A stretch of 64,000 bases of DNA from Candidatus Butyricimonas faecavium (GCA_944321125.1 CALUKD010000002.1:267991-331990), one strand, 5' to 3'. Counted from the first letter of the stretch, positions 50,450 through 60,364 are shown. The notes: generated by a model from the sequence alone, not told the origin. Translations and numbers: made by a program.

Positions 50450-51826
50450 TTAATTATTCTTAGTGGGAGATTGCCATCCCCCACCCAATGCTTTGTAAAG
50501 ATTAACGACGGAAAGCAATTCGTCTCGTACGGCATTGTTCAGTCCGATTTGGGCATCGAAGTAACCTCTCTGGGCATCCAACACGTCCAAGTAACTGATT
50601 ACACCGTTTATATATTGTAAATTGGCTAGTTCCATATACGAGCGGGCGGCTTCTTCCAGACGAGCTCTTGATACCCGCATATCCCGTATTTTCGAGAATG
50701 TAGTTAAGGCATTATCGACTTCTTTGAACGCAGATAGTACGGTTTGTTGATAACTGTACGTCTCGGCTTCTAGGGCGGCCCGAGCAGCTTTAAGACGTGC
50801 CCGGTTACTCCCGGCATTGAATACGGGTGCAAGTAGTTTACCTCCCAGATAAAAGTAAGGTGCTTTCAAAAAGTCACTGAGTTCGCTATCTTCTCGTCCA
50901 TATCTGGCAGTTAATGTGATTTGCGGGAATAGACTGGTGTAAGCAATACCTACTTTAGCATTTGCTGCTTTCAGTTTATATTCCGCTTGCCGAATGTCGG
51001 GACGGCGTTCAAGTAGGGAAGAGGGTAAACCTACCGGAAGCTCAGGCAACAGCGTTTGCTGATCAATGTTTTTTCCGCGGGGAATTTTTCCGGGATAATG
51101 CCCCGTGAGTAAAGATATTTCATTTTCTTTTAAACGAATCTGGCGTTCCAAATCAGGAACGAGTGTAGTGGTTTTTGCTAATTCCACTTGTGCCTGACGG
51201 TAGGCCGTTTCGGAAGTCAGTCCACCTTCGAAGCGCAGTTTTGCTAGACGAACACTTTCTACACGAGCCTCGTAGGTCTGTTTGACAATACTTAATTCCA
51301 TGTCAAGGGCGCGTAATTCGAAATAGGCTTGTGCCACTTGGGAAACTAACGTCATATGTAAAGCCCTTTGTCCTTCTATGGTTTGAAGATAGGCAGCTAG
51401 GCTGGCCTGTGAACTCCAGCGAAGTTTTCCCCAAAGGTCGAGTTCCCAGGAAAAAGTTGCTTCGATATTGAATGTATTGTCAGGGGAACGGTCGTATTCT
51501 CTTTCTCCAAGAACGTCGGCACCGATTCTTGGAAAAAGATTTGCTTTTTCCATACGGTGGGCATAACGACTCTCTTTTACTCGGGCTGCCGCTGCCAGCA
51601 GATTCTTGTTGTAAGTGAGTGCTGTGGTGATCAGGCGTTGTAACACCGTGTCCGTGTAGATTGTTGACCATTGGATATCAGCCACGGTCGTTGTGTCCGA
51701 ACTATTCGTGTCGGCAATTGTTGTAGGTAAATTCAGTTCCGGACGGGTATATTTCTTACCAATCTTGCAAGAAGTCGATAGACTTCCGACAAGAGCGGCG
51801 ATAAGTATGATATGGTAATGCTTCAT
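50450..51826 (-). CDS. Outer-membrane efflux lipoprotein (TolC/NodT family)
   Basis: 458 residues from the ATG at 51826, with signal and lipobox STSC. The chain has the two OEP repeats with long helical hairpins (about 60-230 and 265-450: AYFELRALDMELSIVKQTYEARVES, SSLLERRPDIRQAEYKLKAANAKVG, LQYINGVISYLDVLDAQRGYFDAQIG), typical of the TolC-like OprM/CmeC channel. It is the exit duct of the RND pump encoded directly upstream (29-bp gap). A longer reading that overlaps the pump gene is rejected. Confidence 0.92.
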   Translation of the reverse strand: MKHYHIILIAALVGSLSTSCKIGKKYTRPELNLPTTIADTNSSDTTTVADIQWSTIYTDTVLQRLITTALTYNKNLLAAAARVKESRYAHRMEKANLFPRIGADVLGEREYDRSPDNTFNIEATFSWELDLWGKLRWSSQASLAAYLQTIEGQRALHMTLVSQVAQAYFELRALDMELSIVKQTYEARVESVRLAKLRFEGGLTSETAYRQAQVELAKTTTLVPDLERQIRLKENEISLLTGHYPGKIPRGKNIDQQTLLPELPVGLPSSLLERRPDIRQAEYKLKAANAKVGIAYTSLFPQITLTARYGREDSELSDFLKAPYFYLGGKLLAPVFNAGSNRARLKAARAALEAETYSYQQTVLSAFKEVDNALTTFSKIRDMRVSRARLEEAARSYMELANLQYINGVISYLDVLDAQRGYFDAQIGLNNAVRDELLSVVNLYKALGGGWQSPTKNN

Positions 51827-51855
51827 GACTATGTGTTTTAATGATGGGCCATAAA

Positions 51856-54800
51856 CTATTTCTTTTTCCACATTTTTATCTTATAAATTTGTACGAAAAA
51901 GAAAGGTACAAGAATGATTCCGACGGTGATGGCAACAATCATTCCAAAGAAAATTCCGGTACCAATGGAATGACGGCTGGCCGATCCGGGACCTGTTGCG
52001 AGTACCATGGGTAACATTCCGAGTACGAAAGCTAGAGAGGTCATTAAGATCGGACGGAATCGGGCACGAGCAGCTGTAATGGCTGCTTGTACTGCATCGA
52101 CACCTTTGTCTACTTCAACCTTGGCAAATTCCACGATGAGAATGGCATTTTTAGCGGCTAGTCCGATCAGTGTTACTAGTCCGATTTGGAAGTACACATC
52201 GTTCTCCAATCCGAATACCCACACGCCGAGGTAAGCACCGAGAGCTGCAATCGGCAAAGATAACAATACGGCGATCGGCACGAACCAACTCTCATACAAA
52301 GCGGCAAGGAAAAGGAATACGAAAATGAAAACAAGTGACATTACCATTCCGGTTTGTCCTTCTGCTTTTTTCTCTTGGAAAGAGAGACCGCTCCATTCGG
52401 TTCCGATGTTGTCAGGTAGATGTTCACGTGCCAGTTTTTCGATGGCTCTCATGGCCTCTCCAGAACTATGGCCCGGGGCGGCTTCACCATTGATAACAGC
52501 GGTTGTGAACATGTTGAATCGCTTGATCGATCCGGGCCCCGTGGTGTTTTCCGCTTTACCGAGGGCGGTCAAAGGAACCATGTTTCCTTTGGATGTTTTC
52601 ACGAAGAACATATTGAGATTTTCTTTTTGCATCCGGTAAGGGGCCTCCGCCTGCATATATACCTTGTAGACTCGGTTGAACATATTGAAGTCATTGACAT
52701 ACACGGATCCCGTATAAGCTTTCATCGTGGAGAATATATCGGCTAGAGGAATTCCTAGGAATTGTGCCCGGTCACGATCTACATCAAAATACAACTGGGG
52801 AATTTCAGCTTGCAGCGAGGAAGACACTCCGGAAAGGGCCTTGTCTCCTGCGGCATATTTCACCAGCGTGTCGACTGCAGCAACCAAGTTCTCGAAAGTC
52901 GCCCCGTTACGAGCTTCTACTTGTAATTCGAATCCTCCCGAAGTACCTAACCCGGGGATAACGGGTGGGGTAGTGAGGAATACAAGAGCCTCCGGATATT
53001 GCTTGAACTCGGTGCGGACATCGTTCATTACTTCTTTTAGAGACATTCCGCCTTTTTTACGTTCTTCCCATGGTTTGAGGATAACGGTTAACTCCGAACG
53101 GGATTGGTTTGTTCCGACACGGGGACTACTTCCTGCTACACTTTGTACATACGCCACAGCAGGGTGTTCCTTCAGATAGTCGACGGCACGTTCTGTCACC
53201 TTGCGGGTACGTTCCAGTGTGGCACCCTCGGGTAAGGCCAGTTCCACCTTGAAATATCCTTGGTCTTCTTCCGGTAGGAAACTGCTAGGGATCACTCGGT
53301 TTAACACAAAGATGAACACGATAGCCATTCCGAATCCTGCGATAATTCGGCGGGGATTGGCAAGAGCCCGTTGTAAAAGATGAATGTATTTATTATTTCC
53401 GCGGGCGAGCCATTCGTTGATTTTTCGGAATATGAAATTCTTCTTCTCGTTAGATGGGCGTAACAGTACGGCACACATGGCAGGACTTAACGTCAATGCC
53501 ACTACCAGAGAGATTAACACGGATACCACGATTGTAATGGCAAATTGACGGTAGAGCATACCGGTGATTCCTGGCAGAAAACTCACGGGTACAAACACAG
53601 CACCCAGTACAAGTGAGGTGGCAACTAATGCGCCAGTCAGTTCTTTCATGGCTTTGCGGGTGGCTTTGTAAGGGGATAATCCTTCTTCTTCCATGATTCG
53701 TTCAACCCCTTCGACTACCACGATAGCATCATCGACGACAATACCGATGGCAAGTACCAGTCCCAACAGGGTCAGCATATTCAGGGAGAAACCGAAGGCA
53801 AGCATAAACCCAAAAGTTCCGATTAAGGACACGGGGACCGCAACCAAGGGTATCAAAGAGGCACGCCAGCTTTGGAGGGAAAGAAATACGACAAAGATTA
53901 CGAGGAAAAGAGCCTCGAATAAGGTTTTATACACTTCATGAATCGATTCCGAGATGTAAGTTGTGATGTCAAAAGGAATGTTATAACTTACTCCTTCCGG
54001 AAAGTCTTTACTGATTTCTTCCATGGCTTTCACCACGTTCTTGGCAACTTCCATGGCGTTGGCACCGGGTAGCATATAGATACCGAGTACGGCAGCATTC
54101 TCCCCGTTCAATCCGCTCTCCGTATTATAGGAACTTGCCTCTAACGATACTCTTGCCACATCACGTAAACGAATGATAGAACCGTCGGGATTTGCCCGCA
54201 CGACAATCTCTTCAAACTCGTTTACAGAGGAGAGACGTCCCGGGGCCGTGATAGGAATGGTTATGTCTGTCCCGTTCATCGGTTGTTGACCGAGTACTCC
54301 GGCGGCAGATTCCCGGTTTTGGTCTTTCAATACATTTTGCAAATCTTTGATTGTTAGCCCAAAATTAGCCATACGGTCGGGAAGAATCCAGATTTGCATA
54401 GCGTAATAACGACTACCGATGTTTGAAACTCGTCCCACGCCTGGAACACGTTTCAGCACGTCGAGTACGTTGATGGTAGCAAAATTACTAAGGTATATCT
54501 CGTCAAAACGAGGATCGGATGAGGTCAGCGTGAGAGTCATTAATTGGCTGGAAGATTGTTTTTCCACTTTGATTCCGTTCTGTACGACTTCCGCCGGGAG
54601 ACGGGATTCAGCCAATTTCACGCGGTTTTGAATATCGACGGCGGCCAATTCGGCATCCGTTGATATGTCGAAAGTCACGGTAATTGACAGACCTCCCGAG
54701 TTGGAACTGCTCGATTCCATGTATAACATTCCCGGTGTTCCGTTCAATTCCTGCTCGATAGGAGTGGCTACTGCCTGTGAAACGGTAACGGCACTGGCTC

Positions 54801-54954
54801 CCGGATAGGATGCGGATATTTTCACGACGGGAGGGGTGATCTGCGGGTACTGGTCCACGGGGAGTAAGGATAACCCGATGAATCCTACCAGTACGATGAC
54901 AATAGACAGCACAGCCGAGAATATCGGCCTGTCAATGAAGAAACCGGGTTTCAT
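51856..54954 (-). CDS. RND-family multidrug efflux transporter (HAE1/AcrB type)
   Basis: 1032 residues, as expected for AcrB-type pumps. Two symmetrical halves with helices and large periplasmic loops. Visible motifs: start GFFIDRPIFSAVLSIVIVLVG, the proton-relay helix GIVVDDAIVVVEGVERIMEEE (about 405-425), and the second-half relay helix VTLIGLAAKNAILIVEFA, plus a C-terminal FFFVQIYKI. It uses the proton gradient to expel lipophilic compounds through the periplasmic adaptor and TolC. It overlaps the adaptor gene by 4 bases. Substrates cannot be told from sequence. Confidence 0.95.
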   Translation of the reverse strand: MKPGFFIDRPIFSAVLSIVIVLVGFIGLSLLPVDQYPQITPPVVKISASYPGASAVTVSQAVATPIEQELNGTPGMLYMESSSSNSGGLSITVTFDISTDAELAAVDIQNRVKLAESRLPAEVVQNGIKVEKQSSSQLMTLTLTSSDPRFDEIYLSNFATINVLDVLKRVPGVGRVSNIGSRYYAMQIWILPDRMANFGLTIKDLQNVLKDQNRESAAGVLGQQPMNGTDITIPITAPGRLSSVNEFEEIVVRANPDGSIIRLRDVARVSLEASSYNTESGLNGENAAVLGIYMLPGANAMEVAKNVVKAMEEISKDFPEGVSYNIPFDITTYISESIHEVYKTLFEALFLVIFVVFLSLQSWRASLIPLVAVPVSLIGTFGFMLAFGFSLNMLTLLGLVLAIGIVVDDAIVVVEGVERIMEEEGLSPYKATRKAMKELTGALVATSLVLGAVFVPVSFLPGITGMLYRQFAITIVVSVLISLVVALTLSPAMCAVLLRPSNEKKNFIFRKINEWLARGNNKYIHLLQRALANPRRIIAGFGMAIVFIFVLNRVIPSSFLPEEDQGYFKVELALPEGATLERTRKVTERAVDYLKEHPAVAYVQSVAGSSPRVGTNQSRSELTVILKPWEERKKGGMSLKEVMNDVRTEFKQYPEALVFLTTPPVIPGLGTSGGFELQVEARNGATFENLVAAVDTLVKYAAGDKALSGVSSSLQAEIPQLYFDVDRDRAQFLGIPLADIFSTMKAYTGSVYVNDFNMFNRVYKVYMQAEAPYRMQKENLNMFFVKTSKGNMVPLTALGKAENTTGPGSIKRFNMFTTAVINGEAAPGHSSGEAMRAIEKLAREHLPDNIGTEWSGLSFQEKKAEGQTGMVMSLVFIFVFLFLAALYESWFVPIAVLLSLPIAALGAYLGVWVFGLENDVYFQIGLVTLIGLAAKNAILIVEFAKVEVDKGVDAVQAAITAARARFRPILMTSLAFVLGMLPMVLATGPGSASRHSIGTGIFFGMIVAITVGIILVPFFFVQIYKIKMWKKK

Positions 54955-56108
54955 AAGGCAACCTCCTCCTCTTTAATCATGTCGGGACTTACGGGTTTTA
55001 CTAGTGCTCCCGGAGTTAGCTTGTGGTAGCCCTCGACAACAACCAGCTCGTCGGGTCCAAGCCCGCGCTCTACTACGGTATGGTTATTCACTTCTGGTCC
55101 GGTTTCGATAAAACGTTTCTCGGCTGTACTGTCGCGGCGGACAACATATATATAGGCACCGCCTTTTTCAATGGCGACTGCTTTGCTGGGAACAACTATG
55201 GCATTTTCTCGCACATCGAGTAACAACTTTACTTTGGTGAATTGTCCCGGTAGTAACTTCCTGTCAGGATTGGGTAGTTCTGCTCGTACGCCGAAGGTTC
55301 CTGTTTGAGGATTTACTTGAGGGTCGGCAAAATCCACAATTCCGGTTAGGGGATAAACTGAATTATCCGCCAGCGTGATCGTCACGCTAGGCTGCCAAGA
55401 CCGGTTTGCATCTTTTTCGCCGAGAGTTACGTTTCGCTGTTGGCTACGCAGGTAGTCGAGAGCGGTCAGACTGAAATCCACGAGTACTTCGTCACTTTCC
55501 ACGATGGTGGCAAGTTGGGATTTTCCTCCGGGTCCGACTAGAGTACCGATGTCAGCATATCGTTCACTAATATATCCATCTATCGGGGAACGTACTGTGG
55601 TATAACCTAATTCGAGTTCTGCTTGGGCGAGATCAGCCTTACTCATGGCAACGTTTGCCTTGGCACTCTCGTAAGCAGCCACGGCGTTATCAAGATCGAG
55701 CTGACTGGCAGCCTTTTGCTCGTAGAGAGGGCGCAGGCGTTCTACATCGCGTTCGGCTTTTGCCTCTTGTGCTTGATCTTTTGCTAATTGTGCCTTCGCT
55801 TTGTCAACACGTGCTTGGTAAAGATCACTATTTATTTTGAAAAGGGGTTGGTTTCGTTTCACACGCTTTCCCTCCTCGAAAAGCATCTGTTCTAGGTAAC
55901 CTTCCACACGGGCCCTTACCTCGACGAACCCTTTCGCTCGGATTTGTCCGACGTATTCTCCGTATATTTCCACGTTATCTACTCCTACTTTCTCTACAGC
56001 CACTACTTGTCGCTCTGGTTCGGTCTTATCTTTACAGCTGGCCAAGAGAATGAACACGAGTGTGATTGCTATTCCTAGTTCTTTCATATGAATTGATTTT
56101 ATATACAT
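54951..56108 (-). CDS. RND efflux periplasmic adaptor (MFP) lipoprotein
   Basis: 385 residues, or 378 from a second ATG at 56087; both keep the lipobox LASC. The order of domains is that of AcrA: barrel/lipoyl half (GYVSEVRARVEG-like VEVRARVEGYLEQMLF), a coiled-coil hairpin (about 100-170), the second lipoyl half (YTTVRSPIDGYISERYADIGTLVGPG), a beta-barrel domain and the membrane-proximal tail (AIEKGGAYIYVV, VEGYHKLTPGALVKPV). It joins the inner-membrane pump to the outer channel. It is first in the operon adaptor-pump-channel. No regulator gene is adjacent. Confidence 0.93.
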   Translation of the reverse strand: MYIKSIHMKELGIAITLVFILLASCKDKTEPERQVVAVEKVGVDNVEIYGEYVGQIRAKGFVEVRARVEGYLEQMLFEEGKRVKRNQPLFKINSDLYQARVDKAKAQLAKDQAQEAKAERDVERLRPLYEQKAASQLDLDNAVAAYESAKANVAMSKADLAQAELELGYTTVRSPIDGYISERYADIGTLVGPGGKSQLATIVESDEVLVDFSLTALDYLRSQQRNVTLGEKDANRSWQPSVTITLADNSVYPLTGIVDFADPQVNPQTGTFGVRAELPNPDRKLLPGQFTKVKLLLDVRENAIVVPSKAVAIEKGGAYIYVVRRDSTAEKRFIETGPEVNNHTVVERGLGPDELVVVEGYHKLTPGALVKPVSPDMIKEEEVAL

Positions 56109-56258
56109 TTTTCGTCCTACTTCTTATGCAATGAAAATAACATGCTACGTTTTTACGTGATAATGTAAAAATAAGTTATCTTATTATAATACAGCGTTAT
56201 TTCTGAATTTTATTAATTTATCCGTCTCAAAAACAGCGTGTTTTTGTGTAGAATAATA

Positions 56259-56271
56259 CCACAAGTTGTGG
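56259..56271. promoter_or_regulatory. Palindrome upstream of the efflux operon
   Basis: CCACAA-G-TTGTGG is a 13-bp perfect palindrome with one spacer base, about 150 bp upstream of the adaptor start and near the end of the fluoride-channel gene. It could be a regulator site, but no regulator gene is near. Confidence 0.3.
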
Positions 56272-56322
56272 ATGGGGCAAGTTGGTTTCATGCTCGTTAC
56301 GGTTTTCATCATTAGAATAAGG

Positions 56323-56700
56323 TTATAATGCTTTTATAATTAGGTGTCCTACGTAAACAGCTGTTAATCCCAGTACAATACAGAGGATTGTGTAGGACAT
56401 AAAATATAAATAGTTTTGTTCTCTTAGTAACATGAAATTCTCGTTCATAAAGGTGGAGAACGTGGTAAAACCTCCGCATAACCCCACGGTTAGGAATGAA
56501 CGTAAGTCCGTGTTGAGTAGGTTACCTCGCTCGAACAGACCATAGAAAATTCCAATCAGCAAACATCCTGCAATGTTAACAGCCATAGTACTGAAAGGAA
56601 ATGTCCAAAGGAAATGGTGTTGTACGAAACGAGCTAGGAGAAAACGAAATATTCCCCCGCAAAAACTTCCCAACCCGATGATCAATAGTGTTTTAAACAT
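56323..56700 (-). CDS. crcB: Fluoride ion channel CrcB/Fluc
   Basis: 125 residues with four membrane segments. Family marks: GLGSFCGGIFRFLLARF near the N-terminus, and the helix-3 region LTVGLCGGFTTFSTFMNE (about 80-97). Fluc channels export F- as dual-topology dimers; a single gene is enough for a homodimer. ATG start at 56700. A -7 box lies about 50 bp upstream. A fluoride riboswitch was looked for in the leader but not convincingly found. Confidence 0.92.
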   Translation of the reverse strand: MFKTLLIIGLGSFCGGIFRFLLARFVQHHFLWTFPFSTMAVNIAGCLLIGIFYGLFERGNLLNTDLRSFLTVGLCGGFTTFSTFMNENFMLLREQNYLYFMSYTILCIVLGLTAVYVGHLIIKAL

Positions 56701-56749
56701 ATATGATGCTTACTTGGTGGCTTTAGGAACCATTATCATAGATTGGGCG

Positions 56750-56757
56750 CAAATATA
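56750..56757 (-). promoter_or_regulatory. -7 box of crcB
   Basis: On the minus strand TATATTTG, a full match to TAnnTTTG, lies about 50 bases before the crcB start. No good -33 is present. Confidence 0.45.
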
Positions 56758-57030
56758 TTACTTTTTTCTTATTTATCAGCTATTTGGCGTATGAAATAAA
56801 GTATTTGTTTCTTATCTTGGAGTAACTTTTGTGATAAGATATACCCTGTTGTCCCTTGTGCTATCACTGCCTTTGAATATCAACAAATCATCAACGTAAC
56901 ACGAACGTATCATAGACACTGAAGTATGTATATGCTATGTTTATGATGTGTACATGATGTGTGTGTGGTCAGGGGAAAGGATAGTTCAACTTTAGCCGAT
57001 TGTTGGACAAGCGGTAAAACGGAAGAAATT
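56758..57030. other. Intergenic region between crcB and the M3 peptidase
   Basis: No gene is visible in this stretch. It has a mildly repetitive part (TATGTTTATGATGTGTACATGATGTGTG, about 56932-56964) and ends at the terminator hairpin. Confidence 0.4.
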
Positions 57031-57078
57031 ACTACCCCCTCCAACTACACCTTACACGGGGTTGTTGGAGGGGGTAGT
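57031..57078 (-). terminator. Strong hairpin after the M3 peptidase gene
   Basis: ACTACCCCCTCCAAC (57031-57045) pairs perfectly with GTTGGAGGGGGTAGT (57064-57078), 15 bp. The loop contains CACCTTACACGGGG, related to the TGTGTAAGGGG core of the dispersed repeat. The minus-strand tail is only moderately T-rich. Confidence 0.65.
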
Positions 57079-57098
57079 AGGTTATATTTATGGTAAAT

Positions 57099-59189
57099 CT
57101 ACTTCAAACCACTTCTTTCTAACAATGCGTCAATTGTCGGTTCTTGCCCCCGGAAACGCTTGTAAAGAATCATCGGATTTTCGGATGCTCCTTTTTCTAG
57201 CACGTTGTGGCGGAAAGATTCGGCTGTAGCCTTGTCAAAAATACCGTTTTGTTTAAATAGGGAGAAAGCATCGGCATCCAGTACCTCTGCCCATTTATAG
57301 CCATAGTATCCGGCAGCATATCCCCCGGCGAAAATATGTCCGAAAGCGGGAGAGAAAGCACTACCTTTCACAATAGGCATAATCTCTGTTTTGCCCATGG
57401 CTCGTTGTTCGAAATCGACAAGAGGTTCGGTAACAGGTTCCGTGATCGTGTGCCAAGCCATATCGACCATGCCGAAACTTAACTGGCGATCACTAGCGTA
57501 CCCGGATTGGAAATTGGATGACTTCTTGATTTTGTCGATATATTCTTGAGGAATTTTCTCTCCGGTTTGGTAATGTACGGCCCATGTGTCGAGCCATTCC
57601 TTCTCAAGAGCGAAATTTTCCATGAATTGCGAGGGTAGCTCCACGAAGTCGCGAGACACACCGTCCATAGAAGTGGAACCGTAAGTACACTTACTGAACA
57701 TACCATGTAGGGCATGACCGAATTCATGTAGGAACGTGGTAACTTCGTTGAAGGTCAATAATGATGGTTTTGTGTCTGTCGGTTTTGTGAAATTCATTAC
57801 AAGAGATACCAATGGCCGTTGATCTTTGCCATTAACCATTTTCTGTCCGCGGAACTGGGTCATCCATGCTCCGCCTCCTTTGCTTTCCCGTGGGAAAAAG
57901 TCCGTGTATAGAATGGCAAGTAATGAGCCGTCATTATCATATACCTCGTAAGTTTTCACTTCGGGATGGTATAATGGGATATTGTTGACCTCCTTGAAGG
58001 TAATACCATAAAGGCGGGTAGCTAAATCGAAGACTCCTTTTTGCACATTTTCGAGCTTAAAGTAGGGTTTTAGCATCTCGTCGTCGAGCGCGTATTTTTC
58101 CTGCATCAATTTATTTGAATAATAACTCCAATCCCAACGTTGTAATTCACCTTTTAATCCGGCTTTACGGGCAAACTCTTCAACTTCTTTTTTATCTTTA
58201 AGAGAATGAGGATAAGAAGCTTCATGCAGTTCGGCAATGAAGTTGTTCACGATCTCCGGGGTGTTGGCCATACGGTCTGTTAAGGCATAGGCTGCATAGG
58301 TCGGATAACCCATGAGTTTTGCTTTTTCCAGACGTAAAGCGGTAATCTTTTTGATCACTTCTTCGTTGTTATATTCGTTATCATGGTATGCCCGTGAAGA
58401 ATTTGCACGAAATACTTTCTCTCTTAGATTCCGGTTGTCCGCATATTTCATAAAGGGGCCCATACTCGGGTAATGGAGGGTGAAAACCCATCCTTCCTTT
58501 CCGCGTTGTTTGGCGGTCATGGCAGCCATCTCCTTGGCTCCTTCAGGCAGACCGGAAAGATCTTTTTCGTCTGTTACGTGTAATTCAAATGCATTGGTTT
58601 CTGCCAGTTCATTTTTGTCAAAAGTCAGACTTAACTTACCTAGCTCGATGGAGATTTCCTTAAAACGCTCACGAGCGTCTCCTTCTAGGTTTGCACCGCC
58701 GTCAATAAACGCTTTCCACGTGTTTTCAAGTAACTGCGTTTGCTCCGGATTCAAATTTAGGGTTGCTTTTTGTGCGTAAACTTGTTTTACCCGTTCAAAA
58801 AGTTGCGGGTTCATATAAATGGCGTGACTGAACGAAGTGAGCTTTGGAGACACGTTTTGTGCGATATCTTGCATTAAACTATCTGTGAGGCAGGCATTCA
58901 AATTGAAAAATATGCCGGAGATCGTATTCATTCGTTCGCCCACGTTATCCAGGGCCACGATGGTGTTTTCAAATGTCGGGGATTCCTTAGAAGAAGCGAT
59001 TTGTGTTACCTCCTTCTTAGCTTCCTCGATAGCTACATCAAAAGCCGGTTCATAATGTTCTGCTTTGATTTTATCGAAAGGAGGCGTCTGGTGGGGAGTG
59101 TCAAAACTCGATAATAGCGGGTTTTGTTCTGTTTTTCCGCAAGATGCCACAAGAAGAATTATTGCAGCCATAAAAGTTGTTTTTCTCAT
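57099..59189 (-). CDS. M3-family peptidyl-dipeptidase (Dcp type), lipoprotein
   Basis: 696 residues with a lipobox VASC (about residue 17). The zinc site HEFGH (about 488-492, TFLHEFGHALHGMFS) and the later active-site stretch FAGGYAAGYYGYKWAEV fit the M3 family; the long N-terminal helical region and length match E. coli Dcp (681), which removes C-terminal dipeptides. The lipoprotein signal puts it in the envelope, unlike cytosolic Dcp. It may cut peptides for uptake. Confidence 0.92.
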   Translation of the reverse strand: MRKTTFMAAIILLVASCGKTEQNPLLSSFDTPHQTPPFDKIKAEHYEPAFDVAIEEAKKEVTQIASSKESPTFENTIVALDNVGERMNTISGIFFNLNACLTDSLMQDIAQNVSPKLTSFSHAIYMNPQLFERVKQVYAQKATLNLNPEQTQLLENTWKAFIDGGANLEGDARERFKEISIELGKLSLTFDKNELAETNAFELHVTDEKDLSGLPEGAKEMAAMTAKQRGKEGWVFTLHYPSMGPFMKYADNRNLREKVFRANSSRAYHDNEYNNEEVIKKITALRLEKAKLMGYPTYAAYALTDRMANTPEIVNNFIAELHEASYPHSLKDKKEVEEFARKAGLKGELQRWDWSYYSNKLMQEKYALDDEMLKPYFKLENVQKGVFDLATRLYGITFKEVNNIPLYHPEVKTYEVYDNDGSLLAILYTDFFPRESKGGGAWMTQFRGQKMVNGKDQRPLVSLVMNFTKPTDTKPSLLTFNEVTTFLHEFGHALHGMFSKCTYGSTSMDGVSRDFVELPSQFMENFALEKEWLDTWAVHYQTGEKIPQEYIDKIKKSSNFQSGYASDRQLSFGMVDMAWHTITEPVTEPLVDFEQRAMGKTEIMPIVKGSAFSPAFGHIFAGGYAAGYYGYKWAEVLDADAFSLFKQNGIFDKATAESFRHNVLEKGASENPMILYKRFRGQEPTIDALLERSGLK

Positions 59190-59244
59190 TGTTTAATTTG
59201 TCTTCTGATTTGTATTCGAAATTTTGGTCACGAAGTTACAAATA

Positions 59245-59305
59245 AGTTTGTAAAGTCCATAAAGTTTATGAGGTTCACAGGGCTTACAGACTTTTAGACT
59301 TTTGC
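59245..59305. repeat. Dispersed AAAGTYYATAAAGTTTATGAGG-type repeat
   Basis: The stretch reads GTAAAGTCCATAAAGTTTAT then GAGGTTCACAGGGCTTACAG, a series of related 8-12 base units (AAGTYYATAA, AGGTTCACAGG, GGCTTACAGA). Similar units occur near 15750 and 22571-22711. It lies between two minus-strand genes. Confidence 0.45.
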
Positions 59306-59307
59306 GT

Positions 59308-59817
59308 TCATTTCTTTTTTCCCTTAAACACGATCTTAGGTTCCACGATCATAGGGATCACGGTTACCGTGATATCAAGATTAAGTTGATTGTTTGACAC
59401 TTTCCCTTTGTGGGTGTAAGATATGGTTTGTTGACCGACAGAGACTTTACCATCGCCTTCTAGATTAAGGGTGGAATCTGTTTCGGTTACCTTGCCTTTT
59501 GCCGGGTTTACCGTGATACCTTTTACGGGCATGGTAAAGTCTACGAGATTTAGTGTGACATTTTTGCTGGAATCAGCTGTGATGCTGATCTTACAGGGAA
59601 TCGGACCTTCGGGAACCAGAGTTTTACCCTCGGTGTCAGGTTTGAGCATGGCTTTCACGTGGTCAGGTAGAATAATCATAGCCTCGCCTTCATATAAACC
59701 GGGTAGCGAGGATATATCATGTGCCCGATGATCACTGCAACTAGTACAAGAGGTTAATAATGAAGTGAATGGGATAATGAGTAATAATATCCCCATAAAG
59801 AAAATATTCTGTTTCAT
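59308..59817 (-). CDS. Small exported lipoprotein (calycin-like), paralogue of the divergent gene
   Basis: 169 residues with lipobox LTSC. The body has the pattern GLYEGEAMI (about 40-48), then NVTLNLVDFTMP, and ends in VTVIPMIVEPKIVFKGKKK. The neighbouring divergent gene repeats these: GIYNGEAFI, VVVKDFVLP and VTYKAKKA. They look like small beta-barrel, calycin-like proteins of Bacteroidales with unknown ligand. It is anchored by its lipid, and the partner has no lipobox. Confidence 0.7.
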   Translation of the reverse strand: MKQNIFFMGILLLIIPFTSLLTSCTSCSDHRAHDISSLPGLYEGEAMIILPDHVKAMLKPDTEGKTLVPEGPIPCKISITADSSKNVTLNLVDFTMPVKGITVNPAKGKVTETDSTLNLEGDGKVSVGQQTISYTHKGKVSNNQLNLDITVTVIPMIVEPKIVFKGKKK

Positions 59818-59888
59818 GAACTATTGATTTATTTTTGTATTTTCGACCGTTAAAAATATAAACTTTTATCAATTAAACCATCAGGATT

Positions 59889-60347
59889 ATGAAATTTGTA
59901 GGATTACTTCTTCTTTTATGTTTTGCGGTAGGGGGATCGATGAAGGCCATGTCGGTAAATAATACCAATAAGAAGGATTATGCGGCAGCTGTTGCCGGGA
60001 TATATAACGGGGAGGCGTTTATCGAGATCATGCAACAGAAAATGAAATTGAAGCTTGAATTGCAACGAACCCACCGGGACAGCGTGATTGTGGTGGTGAA
60101 AGATTTCGTGTTGCCTACGGGGCAAAAGTTTAGTTATCGTTCCACGGGTGTTTCCGTAAAACCGGAAGTAAAGGATGGTAAAACCGTGTATAAACTGAAT
60201 ATTTCATTCACTTATGTGTATAATGGAATGCCCATGAAAGTGACAGCCACGGGAACTGTGAAAGACGGAGAACTTGATTCTTTGGTGAAAGCCACGATTA
60301 TGGACGCCATGGAAACAAAAGTGACTTACAAGGCGAAGAAAGCCTAG
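59889..60347 (+). CDS. Small exported calycin-like protein, paralogue of the divergent gene
   Basis: 152 residues with a signal peptide (MKFVGLLLLLCFAVGGSMKA). Its sequence follows the plan of the divergent lipoprotein: GIYNGEAFIEI, DSVIVVVKDFVLPTG, TATGTVKDGELDS and VTYKAKKA. It has no lipobox, so it is a soluble periplasmic or secreted version. The two genes share a 71-bp divergent promoter region. Function unknown; both may bind the same small molecule. Confidence 0.68.
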   Translation: MKFVGLLLLLCFAVGGSMKAMSVNNTNKKDYAAAVAGIYNGEAFIEIMQQKMKLKLELQRTHRDSVIVVVKDFVLPTGQKFSYRSTGVSVKPEVKDGKTVYKLNISFTYVYNGMPMKVTATGTVKDGELDSLVKATIMDAMETKVTYKAKKA

Positions 60348-60364
60348 TAGTCACTTTTAGACTC

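Noticed and set aside
56701..56760. Possible fluoride riboswitch in the crcB leader
   Set aside because: GATAATGGTTCC superficially resembles part of the crcB motif, but the conserved GGnGAUGG-UUCnCC and pseudoknot pairing are not present and the leader is only about 45 bases.
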